Part shown: in pieces, positions 42,974-52,445 of the stretch
How the letters are laid out: each line of letters begins with the position of its first letter
How positions within the stretch are numbered: the first letter of the stretch is position 1
Assembly: GCA_964017195.1 (NCBI GenBank)
Contig: OZ024897.1
Coordinates: 9,546,951 to 9,610,950 of the forward strand
Direction: 5' to 3'
Length of the DNA: 64,000 nt
DNA from: Siderastrea radians
Taxonomy: Eukaryota; Cnidaria; Anthozoa; Scleractinia; Rhizangiidae
Translations under genes and position numbers: made by a program
The notes under the pieces: model-generated
Databases searched by the model: none
The model's input: the letters and a program-made list of their open reading frames with translations, nothing else
What the model was told of the DNA's origin: nothing

Positions 42974-43327
42974 TCACTTTTTAAATCCAGTACCAGATAT
43001 AAGTCTATTCAGAATTGTGTTGTAATCTTCTTCTTGTTTTGGTTTCATGGTTTTATTCATTGATTGTTTAGTTGAACCGTGTAATTTTCTCATAATAAGC
43101 TCTCCGCTTTTTTCAGCTGCTTTTTTCCCCAGTTTGTCTCCAGCATGTGAAATACCAGATTCAAGCGCTTTTTTGGCAAAAGGTTTTAAAACTATTTCTG
43201 GAACTTTACTTAACACCCTTCCAATCGGTTTGAAAATGTTGTCAACAATGATCCCAGATCCTTTATGTTCATAAACAAATCGTCCAAGTTTTGGATGATA
43301 AATACGCTTGTATTCATACGACGACAT
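42974..43327 (-). CDS. Small basic virion-associated protein
   Basis: 117 residues, intact. The start Y-H-P-K-L-G-R-F is followed by a predicted amphipathic helix region (F-K-P-I-G-R-V-L-S, then A-L-E-S-G-I-S-H-A-G-D-K-L-G-K-K-A-A) with small residues spaced every four, and a lysine-rich tail. No enzymatic motif. Its place between MCP and penton, and its conservation in Polintons as I recall it, suggest a minor structural or membrane-interacting protein. No firm assignment. Confidence 0.6.
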   Translation of the reverse strand: MSSYEYKRIYHPKLGRFVYEHKGSGIIVDNIFKPIGRVLSKVPEIVLKPFAKKALESGISHAGDKLGKKAAEKSGELIMRKLHGSTKQSMNKTMKPKQEEDYNTILNRLISGTGFKK

Positions 43328-43341
43328 ATATAACTATTAGT

Positions 43342-43345
43342 TAGA
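43342..43345 (-). promoter_or_regulatory. TCTAA motif before the small basic gene
   Basis: AATCTAACTAATAG, 15 nt before the ATG at 43327. Confidence 0.5.
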
Positions 43346-44107
43346 TTAATCTCTCTTCTCTCTTAAAATCAAACTGAATGAAGTGTCACTATGATTAAGA
43401 TCTATGATTCTTCGTTTACCGTCGGTGATATAAATCCGAATTTTATTAATCGTATTTTTATTGACAGGATTGAACTGTACTCGTCTTGGCTCTTGTGTGA
43501 AACTATAACTCGGGGTGAGAGTTGAGGTACTGAAACTATATATAATATCCGTTTCATCACCATCAACTAGACTTTCGGATATGAGGTCACTATGAATATT
43601 GAGAATTTCTCTGTCTTGACTCAAATTCGGTATGTAATCACCAACATTTTCAGCATTAGTTAAAACCTGTTTATTGAAGCCAATTAAATCATTGAAATCG
43701 GATACAGTCAGATCTAATCTATAATTTGTGGCTAATGTGATTATTGTGCGAAATATTGTATCATCGAATTCGAGACTGATCGGATATGACGGATTGTTAG
43801 CTGTTCCTGTTTTAGTATTATCCTTTAAAAAATTATTGAAATCGACATAGTTCCATACACCAGGATTGAATATCAACTCTGTCCAATTAGTACCACTATC
43901 AGACGAATATCTTATTTTCTGATTATTGAGTTCTTTTGTCACATTAAACCAAGTAAATGACATCGAAATGATTCGGTCGAGGCCGATTTCATATTGTCGA
44001 TTCGGATCGAGAATTATCGGATTGATGTATTTGATTATGAAATCACTCGGTTTATTACCATTCTTGTCTCTGACTGAATGGGATGATAAGATAAGTTGTC
44101 TATCCAT
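43346..44107 (-). CDS. Penton (minor capsid, single jelly-roll)
   Basis: 253 residues, intact. Occupies the five-fold vertices. Recognisable pattern: N-K-P-S-D-F at 18-23, Y-E-I-G-L-D-R-I-I-S-M-S-F-T-W-F-N-V (39-56), I-R-Y-S-S-D-S-G (65-72), then L-I-G-F, a N-I-H-S-D-L-I-S-E-S segment, and K-I-R-I-Y-I-T-D-G near the end. Mostly beta-strand-like. Gene order MCP, small protein, penton agrees with the capsid module of Polintons. The leader lacks TCTA but shares ATTTTATGTAAAC with the leader of the gene at 45105. Confidence 0.88.
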   Translation of the reverse strand: MDRQLILSSHSVRDKNGNKPSDFIIKYINPIILDPNRQYEIGLDRIISMSFTWFNVTKELNNQKIRYSSDSGTNWTELIFNPGVWNYVDFNNFLKDNTKTGTANNPSYPISLEFDDTIFRTIITLATNYRLDLTVSDFNDLIGFNKQVLTNAENVGDYIPNLSQDREILNIHSDLISESLVDGDETDIIYSFSTSTLTPSYSFTQEPRRVQFNPVNKNTINKIRIYITDGKRRIIDLNHSDTSFSLILREKRD

Positions 44108-44119
44108 TATATGATTAGT

Positions 44120-45105
44120 TTACATAAAATAGTTTTTGTATATTTTGTTGTATTGTGACCTATTGAGTATTGAATTTCTTAACAAGATGTTGAGAAGAGC
44201 GACGCCAGTATTCCGTAATTCGATGCTATTATTACCAGCAACCTTTGATCCGATAATCAGCTCAAGCTTTTTCAACATTTCTTTCGGATCATTAAAAAAC
44301 ATTACCTGTCCACCTTTTTTTGTTTTTTTCTTCAAACCGGACCCTTTAATATTTTTCAGTCTTTGATTATTGTAATTTATATAATCATTTAATACTTTTT
44401 TCGTATCCTGAATAATTTTTCTTTTATATTGAGCTTCAGCTTCAGTGATTAAACCATTATTTAATTTTTTAGTGATATCAGCCGAAAACCCAGGGAGTTT
44501 TTTCCGTTTATCTTTAGCTTTCTTCAGGGTCTTGGTAAGATAAGCTTTCCTCTTATCGTCATTCATATCTTCTTGTTGAAGTCGTAATTCAATATCATCA
44601 TAATTCGGTATTTCAAATTCATCCAAAACTTGGTTAATTGCATCCTCCTCGAGAATGTTATAATCAGGTCCTTCTTCTTCGTATTCAGGTGGAAGATCTT
44701 CAGGTTCATACATGTATTCTGGGTCAATATGAATTCGTTTTTCTCCGGATGCTAAATCCTTGAGGACATCTCATAAGATGGAGGTTTTGGAACTATCTGT
44801 TTCTCGTTTTCAGGTAAAACAGGTTGATCAAACAAATCGTCCAATCCATAATCAGGCACCTCATCATCAATAGCTATTCCATAATCTGGAACAGGTCGCT
44901 TTTTCTTTGGTAATCTTCTCAATGGCATTTTTGGAGCTGCGATTTCCCTTAACCCGGATGTGATAGGCTTGAAAAGTTTCTCTGCCTCGACTTCACCCAT
45001 TTGATCAGATATCGTTTTTTGTTTTATTGTCTCTCTTACTGTGTTAATCTTTTTACCAAGCTCGGATCGTTTCTCAGCCATTTCTTTCCATTTGAGTAAA
45101 CTCAT
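44120..45105 (-). CDS. PPxY-containing structural protein, one frame break
   Basis: Two frames, 44752-45105 (117 codons) and 44120-44713 (197 codons from its first ATG), form one gene: the downstream frame is open from the first frame's end and continues its acidic Asp/Tyr/Pro pattern. The break is a single base at about 44760-44770. The N-terminal third is a basic coiled region. The middle has repeated V-P-D-Y-G and two PPxY motifs (P-P-S-Y and P-P-E-Y), the late-domain motif that binds WW domains of NEDD4-type ligases. The C-terminal half is lysine-rich and helical with a G-S-G-L-K-K-K linker. Likely a virion assembly or scaffold protein; the role is inferred. Confidence 0.7.
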
Positions 45106-45245
45106 TATATCATTTGTTTACATAAAATTTCGCATTTTGTTCGGAAAAATTAGGGTTATCATATATAAAAACGCTCGCATAGCGAGTCGTATAGCGAGTC
45201 GTATAGCGAGTCGCCATGCGATAAAATTGTATAACATAGTATCAT
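45106..45245. promoter_or_regulatory. Divergent promoter region with 12 bp tandem repeats
   Basis: A 140 bp gap between divergently transcribed genes, the largest intergenic space of the capsid part. It holds three tandem copies of atagcgagtcgt (45179-45214, last imperfect), GC-richer than anything around it, close to the ATPase gene. Confidence 0.55.
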
Positions 45246-45887
45246 ATGAAGATTCAAAATTACGACATTCAAGATGATGAAAACAACGATTTTGTTCAAT
45301 TAAAGAGTTTCATGCCAAACCGATGTTTCAGGATGCTTATTTGTGCTCCCTCTGGTGGTGGCAAGACTAACCTTTTGCTTGATATGATATATAGGCTTCT
45401 CTATTTTGATAAGATATACCTTTATGCTCGAAATCTCTCCCAAAGCAAATATAAGCATCTGTTGAAATCTCTTGAACCAATATCAAAAGAGGTCGGTTAT
45501 GACGTGATAGAAGCAAGTAACGATGAAATCATCCCTCTGACAGATTTGTCTGATGAAAACCAAAAATTAATCATATTTGATGACTATTTGAATACAGGTA
45601 AGAAAAATGACGAACGGATACGAGACTACTTCACCAATTCAAGAAATAAAAATTGTTGTTGTATATATTTGAGTCAAAGCTATTACGGAACCGATAAAAC
45701 AATAAGACTGAATAGTTCACATTTTTGTGTTTTTGATTTTCCTTCTATAAACGAGCAATCGATGATTTGCCGAGAACTGAACATAAATAAATCAGATTAT
45801 CAGAAAGCTACTAAGGATCCATATAGTTTTTTGTATGTTGATAAGGTCAAAAAAAAGGTAGCCCGAAATTTCGACGAAAAAATCTAA
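45246..45887 (+). CDS. A32/FtsK-HerA-type genome packaging ATPase
   Basis: 213 residues, intact. Pumps DNA into the capsid. Walker A is A-P-S-G-G-G-K-T (34-41), Walker B L-I-I-F-D-D (108-113), and a Y-L-S-Q-S-Y-Y segment about 40 residues later fits the sensor region of A32-like ATPases. Length is normal for Polintons. It heads the plus-strand block and its stop codon lies inside the TCTAA motif of the fibre gene, 11 bp before that ATG. Confidence 0.93.
   Translation: MKIQNYDIQDDENNDFVQLKSFMPNRCFRMLICAPSGGGKTNLLLDMIYRLLYFDKIYLYARNLSQSKYKHLLKSLEPISKEVGYDVIEASNDEIIPLTDLSDENQKLIIFDDYLNTGKKNDERIRDYFTNSRNKNCCCIYLSQSYYGTDKTIRLNSSHFCVFDFPSINEQSMICRELNINKSDYQKATKDPYSFLYVDKVKKKVARNFDEKI
45883..45886 (+). 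promoter_or_regulatory. TCTAA motif before the collagen-fibre gene
   Basis: AATCTAAACTAATATTAT; its TAA is also the stop codon of the ATPase. 13 nt before the ATG at 45899. Confidence 0.55.
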
Positions 45888-45898
45888 ACTAATATTAT

Positions 45899-47665
45899 AT
45901 GAGTTATACAAACGGTATTCTTAATCATGTTGATTCTCAAGGACAAGGTCAGATAGGCCCTAGAGGGTTGCCTGGGTTACCTGGTCCTAAAGGCGATAAA
46001 GGCGATAAACGTGATAAAGGTGATAAAGGCGATAAGGGTTCAAAAGGTGATAAAGGGCCACAAGGACCCCAGGGCCTAAAAGGCAACAAAGGCGACAAAG
46101 GCGACAAAGGCGACAAAGGTGATCGTGGACCTCAGGGTAGTGCCAGCGGTTCTGCTGATATTGACATGCAAAATAAGTTCGAGATTTTGCGATTAAAAAG
46201 CAATCCTTATCCTATCCACGGTGATCTGTCAAAGGTAATAAACTATCAGGACACGAGAAATATCTTTCTTTCGAAAAAAGAGGGTGGACAAATGGAAGCA
46301 AATATTGATATGAATAATAATACAATCTACAACGTAAAAGACCCCACACAGGCAGATCAAGCCACAAACAAAAAGTATGTCGAAAATCAGCTTGAAAAAA
46401 AACTGGATAAAGGAGCTGATATTGATATGAAAAATAAATCAATTATCAATCTTGATCTTCCATCAAACCAAAGAGACGCAGCATGTGTCGAGTTTGTTAA
46501 CAACAGAATTGATGACATGACACAAAAAAAGTTTCTCAAAGTTGATGGCACCAACAATATGACTGGAAACTTGAATTTAAATAACAATAAAATTATTAAC
46601 TTACAAACCGATTACAGAAATTCAAAATCCGCAGTTAATGTTGATTTTGTGCAAGAGGAAATAACAAATGTGAGAGATCTTGTCACTCAAAAAATTTATG
46701 AATCTCAGATTACTAATTTGGGTCAAAAACGAGACGCCTTCAGATACTTAATGGCAGACACTGATGAATCTTCGAGTGAAAACAATATCAAGGTTTTGGG
46801 TATAAACGATTTTCCCAATTCTCCACATCAAATTAATAAAAAAGCTTACTTTCTTCAACTCCTGTTTGAAAAAGACTCACCCAACCAGTACCAGTCACGC
46901 CTCGGTTTTAACCTTTATAAACTTCCAGTCGGTTACTATACTTTGGTCGTTGAATGGTTTCCGCCGGAAATGAATGGGTTGAGTGTAACCCCACAAGCTA
47001 CGACGATTTCAATTTCTAAATATGCAACAAAAACGTTCGAAACGTACACCAAAACAGTTATCAATTTTCACAGATGGGGTAGCTCACCTCCACAATTCCT
47101 TTATCTTGATTTGCACGGTACAGTCAGTAAACAATCGTTTTTAACAATTGGGCATTTAATTGTCTATGGTGTTAAAGAAACACTTTCAAACGTTGACCCA
47201 AGTGTCTATGACACCGCTTTTGTTATTGAAAATGGCAAAATGGTGATGGAAACGGATCTTGATTTAAACAATCATAAATTCAAGAATGTACCACAACCGA
47301 CAAGTGATACAGACGTCCTCCTGAAAGGCTCCTTAAATATAGGATTTGCGAATTTGTATGGATTAATCCATAATGACAAATTCTTCAAAGTTAACAGTAT
47401 CAATGTAAGTTTCCACTCCGTTTTCATAAATTCCATAAGACTAATTCAGGATTCATATAAAGGACAATCAGATGAAATCATTATTGCTTATCAAAAAAGT
47501 TCAGGACAATCCGGAACTTATCATTACTCATTCATACATACATCTCCATCAAATATAACAATTATATCAATCAACCGATCTTTCAAAACAGGTATTCAAA
47601 GTATAAAAACAAAGACGGCAACAAGAGTAGCATTCATGATTACATACCAAACAACCTATTTTTAA
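45899..47665 (+). CDS. Collagen-like fibre/spike protein
   Basis: 588 residues, intact. Residues ~19-80 are collagen triplets ([10 protein letters not shown] then G-D-K/G-P-Q repeats, with one K-R-D irregularity). Then come at least four copies of a ~50-residue module with I-D-M-x-N-N-x-I-x-N-V/L followed by P-T/P-S and N-K-K-Y-V-E or equivalent, a pattern typical of trimeric tail-fibre and virion appendage shafts. The C-terminal ~330 residues look like beta-rich binding domains. It probably forms a trimeric receptor-binding fibre. It lies between the packaging ATPase and a second appendage gene. No signal peptide. Confidence 0.8.
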   Translation: MSYTNGILNHVDSQGQGQIGPRGLPGLPGPKGDKGDKRDKGDKGDKGSKGDKGPQGPQGLKGNKGDKGDKGDKGDRGPQGSASGSADIDMQNKFEILRLKSNPYPIHGDLSKVINYQDTRNIFLSKKEGGQMEANIDMNNNTIYNVKDPTQADQATNKKYVENQLEKKLDKGADIDMKNKSIINLDLPSNQRDAACVEFVNNRIDDMTQKKFLKVDGTNNMTGNLNLNNNKIINLQTDYRNSKSAVNVDFVQEEITNVRDLVTQKIYESQITNLGQKRDAFRYLMADTDESSSENNIKVLGINDFPNSPHQINKKAYFLQLLFEKDSPNQYQSRLGFNLYKLPVGYYTLVVEWFPPEMNGLSVTPQATTISISKYATKTFETYTKTVINFHRWGSSPPQFLYLDLHGTVSKQSFLTIGHLIVYGVKETLSNVDPSVYDTAFVIENGKMVMETDLDLNNHKFKNVPQPTSDTDVLLKGSLNIGFANLYGLIHNDKFFKVNSINVSFHSVFINSIRLIQDSYKGQSDEIIIAYQKSSGQSGTYHYSFIHTSPSNITIISINRSFKTGIQSIKTKTATRVAFMITYQTTYF

Positions 47666-47683
47666 TATGACCATTTAATATAT

Positions 47684-48768
47684 ATGTCTTTCGTAAAGGA
47701 TGAAAATGGAAATCATGTTTTTGATGGCGAGGGTAATAAAATCACTTTCAATGTTTTTTATGAAACTAACAATTACCAACCATACACACATAGGGAACCG
47801 TTACACATTAATAATAATCACGTTGACACTGAAAACAGAAATATCGTAATCAAAGACGGAGTTGATGTAAATCATGCAGTGTCAAAGGGTCAACTTGATC
47901 ATGTTAATACAACAATAAGATCTGAAATACCTGATGTAGTTCAAGCCAGTGAACTATTAAATTTATCAGAAACTTTATTCTGGGAAGTTATCAACTAGCT
48001 GATTGCTTATATAAGATAGACCGAGGTATTCCATCTGAGGTTACTTTTGATAATTCAACTAGAGCAGTATCAGATCTTTTTGATCAATCTCTTAAAGAAA
48101 ATCATTCTAATCAAACAACACAATCAGCTAAACCAATTTTATGTACAAAAGCCGAAAAAATCAATTATCGATATTATTTAAAATTCGATGGAAATAAGGG
48201 AATGTTATCAAACATAAATTTAAATCCTGGTTCTGGACAAGCTGATATAGTTAATGTTTTCATTGTTTATCGATTGAATTCATACACAGGATCTTACGCC
48301 CTTCGTAATGGACTTTTCGGACATGATGATGGAGGTTATGACAAATTTGTTGCATTCTCACCAACTGGTCATTTACTTGTAAGTGGAACAACAAATCAGC
48401 ATATTGTCATTGGACCAAGCTCTTTTAATAGTAAGAATGCTACAGCACCATACCAATCAAAAGCTAATGCGGGTGAACTGAATAAATGGATCTGTTTATC
48501 AATTCACTGGGATGTACCTGGTGGTAACAACGCTTCTGAAACATGGTGTAACGGCAAAAAATTAGCTAATTTTACAGCAAGAACATCACAAGGAAGTACC
48601 AACATGACATTTGGAGATTTGAATCCCTCTGGTATTGCAGGCTTGAAAGGTGATATAGCTTTTTATTGTCTTTATAAAGGTGAAAATCTTACTGAATTAA
48701 ATATCAAACTACACCATCACGTTCTCTGTAGATGGTATGTTAATGATTATGATCCGATTTCATTTTAA
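47684..48768 (+). CDS. Second appendage protein with concanavalin-A-like domain, one frame break
   Basis: The first frame (47684-47998) starts with a shaft-like module (N-N-N-H-V-D, then D-V-N-H-A-V-S-K-G-Q-L-D) like that of the fibre. The second frame, open from about 47998 to 48768 with a first ATG at 48202, continues it after a one-base frame change near 47990-48000. The C-terminal ~190 residues (Y-L-K-F-D-G-N-K-G, then V-F-I-V-Y-R-L, W-I-C-L-S-I-H-W-D, F-G-D-L-N) have the strand pattern of laminin-G/concanavalin-A-like lectin domains, suggesting glycan binding. Gene context supports a virion surface protein. Confidence 0.7.
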
Positions 48769-48835
48769 TGTAAAACACTAGAAAATTATACTCCAGTATT
48801 AAGGAATCATTCAAAAAAAAATATAATCATATAAT

Positions 48836-49318
48836 ATGAAGAATATATTCAATTGGAACCATGTTTCAGAAAAATTAACGGAAGATCAAATATCTGAGTT
48901 GAAAGAATTGTACAAATTCTATCATAAAAAATATTGGCTTTTGAAAATGACTTTTAAATATTTCAAAAAAGCAGAACTTGCATGTAATATCGGATCTGTT
49001 TTATTGGTAGTAACAGGGACAGTAGTTGGTGGTGTAACGTTAAACCCTATTCCTCTTGGGACAATATCTGGTTCTGGGCTCTTGCTTAAAACATATTCTG
49101 AGGCTAAAAATTTCAAAAGGAAGATTGAGATGTGTAAATTTGCATACACCTCGTACGAAAAGGTTTTAACCGATTTGCGGTCCTTTATGAGAGGACTGGA
49201 GTATAATAACAAAGAATTTCTTGATTATGTCAAAGTTCTCGATGATATAATCACTGATATGTGCCCTTTAACTGACAAATTTGAAAAGAAATATAATAAG
49301 GTGTTCATCCAACAATAG
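48836..49318 (+). CDS. Membrane-associated Polinton protein of unknown function
   Basis: 160 residues, intact. The N-terminal helical region (L-T-E-D-Q-I-S-E-L-K-E-L-Y-K-F-Y-H) precedes a hydrophobic glycine-rich segment at ~51-85 (N-I-G-S-V-L-L-V-V-T-G-T-V-V-G-G) that looks like one or two membrane passes. A helical C-terminus with several Cys follows. I recall this architecture as conserved in Polintons, but no function is known to me. Its 3' end overlaps the convergent zinc-ribbon gene by 14 bp. Confidence 0.65.
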   Translation: MKNIFNWNHVSEKLTEDQISELKELYKFYHKKYWLLKMTFKYFKKAELACNIGSVLLVVTGTVVGGVTLNPIPLGTISGSGLLLKTYSEAKNFKRKIEMCKFAYTSYEKVLTDLRSFMRGLEYNNKEFLDYVKVLDDIITDMCPLTDKFEKKYNKVFIQQ

Positions 49319-49880
49319 ATTTTATTTTATCACCAATAAGAGACATAATACTATCCCAATATTGATTGTAAAAAGCTAATGTTTTTTTCGATTTACTAAT
49401 TGGAATTTTATTGTAAGGTAATCCAATCATTTTAAATATACTTCTCATAATGAAATTAATGCTAATCATCCTTTTCCTTGTACCATTAACTTCATTTAGA
49501 ATCTTACCTATCTCAACAAATACTATATCAATCTTATTTTTTTGATGGTATGATACTTCTATATTATATTTTTCTTCGATATTGAGCAATGTATTATTGA
49601 TATGGTACTCTCGATGGTAAACAGATTTTCTTATAAATTTATGTCTATTATCATAAAAATCAACATACTCTTTCACAAAATCATACCCTTGAACAACACC
49701 ACAACTCTTGCATACTAACATCCCATTGTCGTTAATAATATCATGATTATCACAGCATAAATCATTTTTTACTAAACGATCTTTTGGTTTTTCATTAGAA
49801 TCCAAATTTTGGTCACAGAAAGGACAGGAAATTTCTCCACTATCTGAAAGTTCATTATGTAAATCTCTATTACAATTCAT
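49305..49880 (-). CDS. Zinc-ribbon, TFIIB-like transcription factor candidate
   Basis: 191 residues from the ATG at 49880 (a TTG three codons upstream is less likely). C-P-F-C is near the N-terminus. A second ribbon follows, C-C-D-N-H...L-V-C-K-S-C-G-V-V, the pattern of TFIIB-type zinc ribbons. Next is a helical region including F-I-R-K-S-V-Y-H-R-E-Y-H and R-K-R-M-I-S-I-N-F-I-M, reminiscent of a cyclin-like helix repeat. Proteins of this kind occur in giant viruses and some Polintons as I recall. It may direct host RNA polymerase II to element promoters. It is the last gene before the right repeat and is transcribed inward. Confidence 0.65.
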   Translation of the reverse strand: MNCNRDLHNELSDSGEISCPFCDQNLDSNEKPKDRLVKNDLCCDNHDIINDNGMLVCKSCGVVQGYDFVKEYVDFYDNRHKFIRKSVYHREYHINNTLLNIEEKYNIEVSYHQKNKIDIVFVEIGKILNEVNGTRKRMISINFIMRSIFKMIGLPYNKIPISKSKKTLAFYNQYWDSIMSLIGDKIKSIVG

Positions 49881-49890
49881 TCTATACAAT

Positions 49891-49894
49891 TAGA
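49891..49894 (-). promoter_or_regulatory. TCTAA motif before the zinc-ribbon gene
   Basis: CATCTAATTGTATAG, 10 nt before the ATG at 49880. Confidence 0.45.
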
Positions 49895-49918
49895 TGAGAT
49901 ATTATTTTATGTCGTCAT

Positions 49919-50282
49919 AGACTTCCTGTATTTGGGAGTCGCGCAATGTAGAAATGCGTTTGTGTCATATGAAATAAAAACATATAGATTCCATCAAATG
50001 AAATTTAACATATATTCCATGAAAATAAAACATATAGATTTCCATGAAATAAAAACATATAGATTCCATCAAATGGAAAAATACGTTCGAGTCATATGAA
50101 ATAAAACATATAGATTCCATCAAATGGAAATATATAGATTTACATGAAATAAAAAACATATAGATTTCCATGATATGGAAACATATATAGATTCCATCAA
50201 ATGGAAAGTAGTTTCATAGTTGGGTTTGGTTTCCAGAGCATTTTGAAAAAAATGCGCTGGTACCCCCAACTATATAACTACT
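49919..50282 (-). repeat. Right terminal inverted repeat (364 bp)
   Basis: Complement of 31796-32159 with four substitutions. Ends ...ctatataactact, directly followed by the gttctt duplication. Confidence 0.95.
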
Positions 50283-50288
50283 GTTCTT
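50283..50288 (+). repeat. Polinton target-site duplication, right
   Basis: gttctt, identical to 31790-31795. Confidence 0.95.
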
Positions 50289-51195
50289 GCTACACCCCTT
50301 GTTGTCCTCACTGGCACCATTGTTTTTTGCAATGTACCAACCTGTGCTACCAAGGTTTTACTCTGGATCAGAGATGCGGGAGCCATCACCAATCTGCTTG
50401 AGTCTATCCCGGATTGGGCCTGGATCATCACACTATGTGTTATCAACGATATGCAGATTTCCTCCATAGATGCCTGGCTATTACAACCTAGTACTGCAGT
50501 CAGGAACTTTACTTCACAGAATAACCTATGCTTTGATTCACAAGCTTTATTTATTTGTTTATATATCTATTTATTTATTTAGTTATTTTTCTGGTATGTG
50601 ATTGCCCCTATTTTCAGGGTTTGTGTGGTCTGCAGTGATCTGGAAGACAACATTCCCCTATTTTTCCCCACAGTTACTCACCAGTCCATGCTAGAATTTC
50701 CACAGTTAATTCATGTGGACTCTCACTGTGCAGGTCACCTGATAGTTCTTTTTACAGAACCGGATTTCTTCATGGCAGCCGGACCAGTCATTTACTTTCA
50801 CATATACATCCATTCCTTGCATTGATATGGCAAATTTTTACTAATGCAAACAAACCTTAAGACTTTCATCTCATTAACCAGTATTGTATTGTCCCCATTC
50901 TGTATTAATTCTGTGCATGGGACAGTTCCAGTTCTCAGCATTATAACATGCCCCAATTACACTATGCAATTTCTCGTCAGAACAGGAGCTATCATGAGAA
51001 ATATGGGCATTCTGATTTAAGGTGAACAGAGGACCAAGGCCACGGGGGTTTGGGGTTCGTCATGGGGAATACACTTCGTGTATTTGTGGGAGGAAGTGCT
51101 CCCAATACAGGTCACACTTTTCCCCATGGACTCACAGTCTCAGTTACTTCTATATTCTGCGCCATTCACAACTGGTTACTATGGTAACCTTAGGG
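50289..51195. other. Non-coding flank right of the Polinton
   Basis: No gene is supported. A frame of about 95 codons runs across the pre-insertion junction (end of the left flank into 50289-50570) but matches nothing I know. Confidence 0.4.
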
Positions 51196-51203
51196 TATAG
51201 GCT

Positions 51204-51430
51204 CGGATAGGATAAGGACCTCGCTCATGGGGGATTTTAGCCCTCTGGGGAGGATAAAGACCTCGCTCTGAGGGGATTGTTAGCCCCCTGGGGAGGATCG
51301 GATAAGGACCTCGCTCATGGGGGATTTTAGCCCTCTGGGGAGGTTACCGTCCTCGCTCATGGGGGATAGCCCTCAGGGGAGGACTGTTTGGGACCTCACT
51401 CATTGGGGAACTCAGCCCTCTGGGGAGGCC
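51204..51430 (+). repeat. Minisatellite, ~45-50 bp unit
   Basis: Five imperfect copies of a unit with ggacctcgctcatgggggat followed by agccctctggggagg. Units differ by substitutions and short indels. Confidence 0.8.
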
Positions 51431-52408
51431 CATTGCCAATCTAGACTAGCCTGACCTGTATGCAATCTATGCTTCACTGGAGTACTTCCTCCCCTACCCC
51501 TTTATCCCACAAACTGTTGTCGTCTCACTTACTCTCATGGGTTGGAACATTAACATAGGCAATATCTTCAGTCAGTTGGTGTCGATTCGCCAAAATCTTC
51601 ATGAAAAACGGTGTAGAAAATTACTAGCGATGCAATGGTATAAGACTCTCTTCGACGAGAGTGAGGACGAAGATGCCAGCAAGCTTTGAAGGTCAGAGAT
51701 TCGATTTCATTTATATTTTCGTTCTTTACTCGACGCAAGTCAAATTCAACAGTGAAATGCAAGCATTTTTGGCATGTTTGCTTTCCTTCGTCAAAATCAT
51801 TGTGTACAAAGTTACAGGGAATTTAATGGAGTTAACTTCTCTTCCACGAAAGCACGGACGAAGGTGCTAGCGAGCTTTGAAAGCCAACGATTCAAGCTGA
51901 CATGAATTGGCCTTTTGATGCCGGAATAACAAGACTTGGCACGTAAACATCACGTCATTCAAGACAGAAGCCGATTCGGGGAATTTCTTTGCTTTCGTTA
52001 AAGCATTCATGGAATCATGGCCTAAAAGTAGATTTTTACGTTTCCTTTTCAGTAGTAACCGTTCCTTTTAGATTTTAGAATAATCTTTCCTTTATTAATC
52101 TATTTAAATTTCGGTGGCGTTGTTGTTTAGATTTACGTGGTGTATCTGGTGGTGTAACAGTTAAAACGTGGTGTAACTGAGTCACGCTATGGTCAAAACT
52201 ATTTCGTCACGTTCTTCCGTAGTGCCAGAACAGGTGGATGACCAAGGAATGAGGGATGGGAAAGTTGTTCATACTATTAGGGATTCATGTTATCACAAGG
52301 GGTAGGGTGCAGTGAAGACGTGGGGAGAGGGGAGGGGCAGCAAACACGTAAAAGGTAAGATAAATTACCAACTTCAAAAATTTACACCACTTGAGCTCAT
52401 ATCTAAAG

Positions 52409-52412
52409 CCCC

Positions 52413-52445
<33 letters not shown>

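Larger units (their letters stand above)
31796..50282. mobile_element. Complete Polinton/Maverick (adintovirus-like) element, 18,487 bp
   Basis: Perfect 6 bp target duplication, 364 bp terminal inverted repeats beginning AGTAGTTATATAG, and a full Polinton gene set: protein-primed PolB, rve integrase, adenain-like protease, packaging ATPase, double-jelly-roll major capsid and penton. The layout is one plus gene at the left, a long minus-strand block (33.2-45.1 kb) interrupted only by a plus-strand HNH gene, then a divergent plus-strand block (45.2-49.3 kb) and one convergent minus gene. Intergenic gaps are mostly 10-40 bp. The body is AT-rich compared with the flanks. Several genes carry single frame changes. 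Confidence 0.97.

Noticed and set aside
31796..50282. Contaminating free virus or virophage contig
   Set aside because: A perfect 6 bp target duplication and metazoan repeats on both sides show chromosomal integration.
31534..50570. A host gene disrupted by the Polinton
   Set aside because: Joining the flanks at the target duplication gives a frame of about 95 codons on the right side, but the left frame ends before it and nothing is recognisable. Evidence is too weak.
51204..51430. CRISPR-like array
   Set aside because: Units are directly tandem with no spacers, i.e. a minisatellite in a eukaryotic genome.
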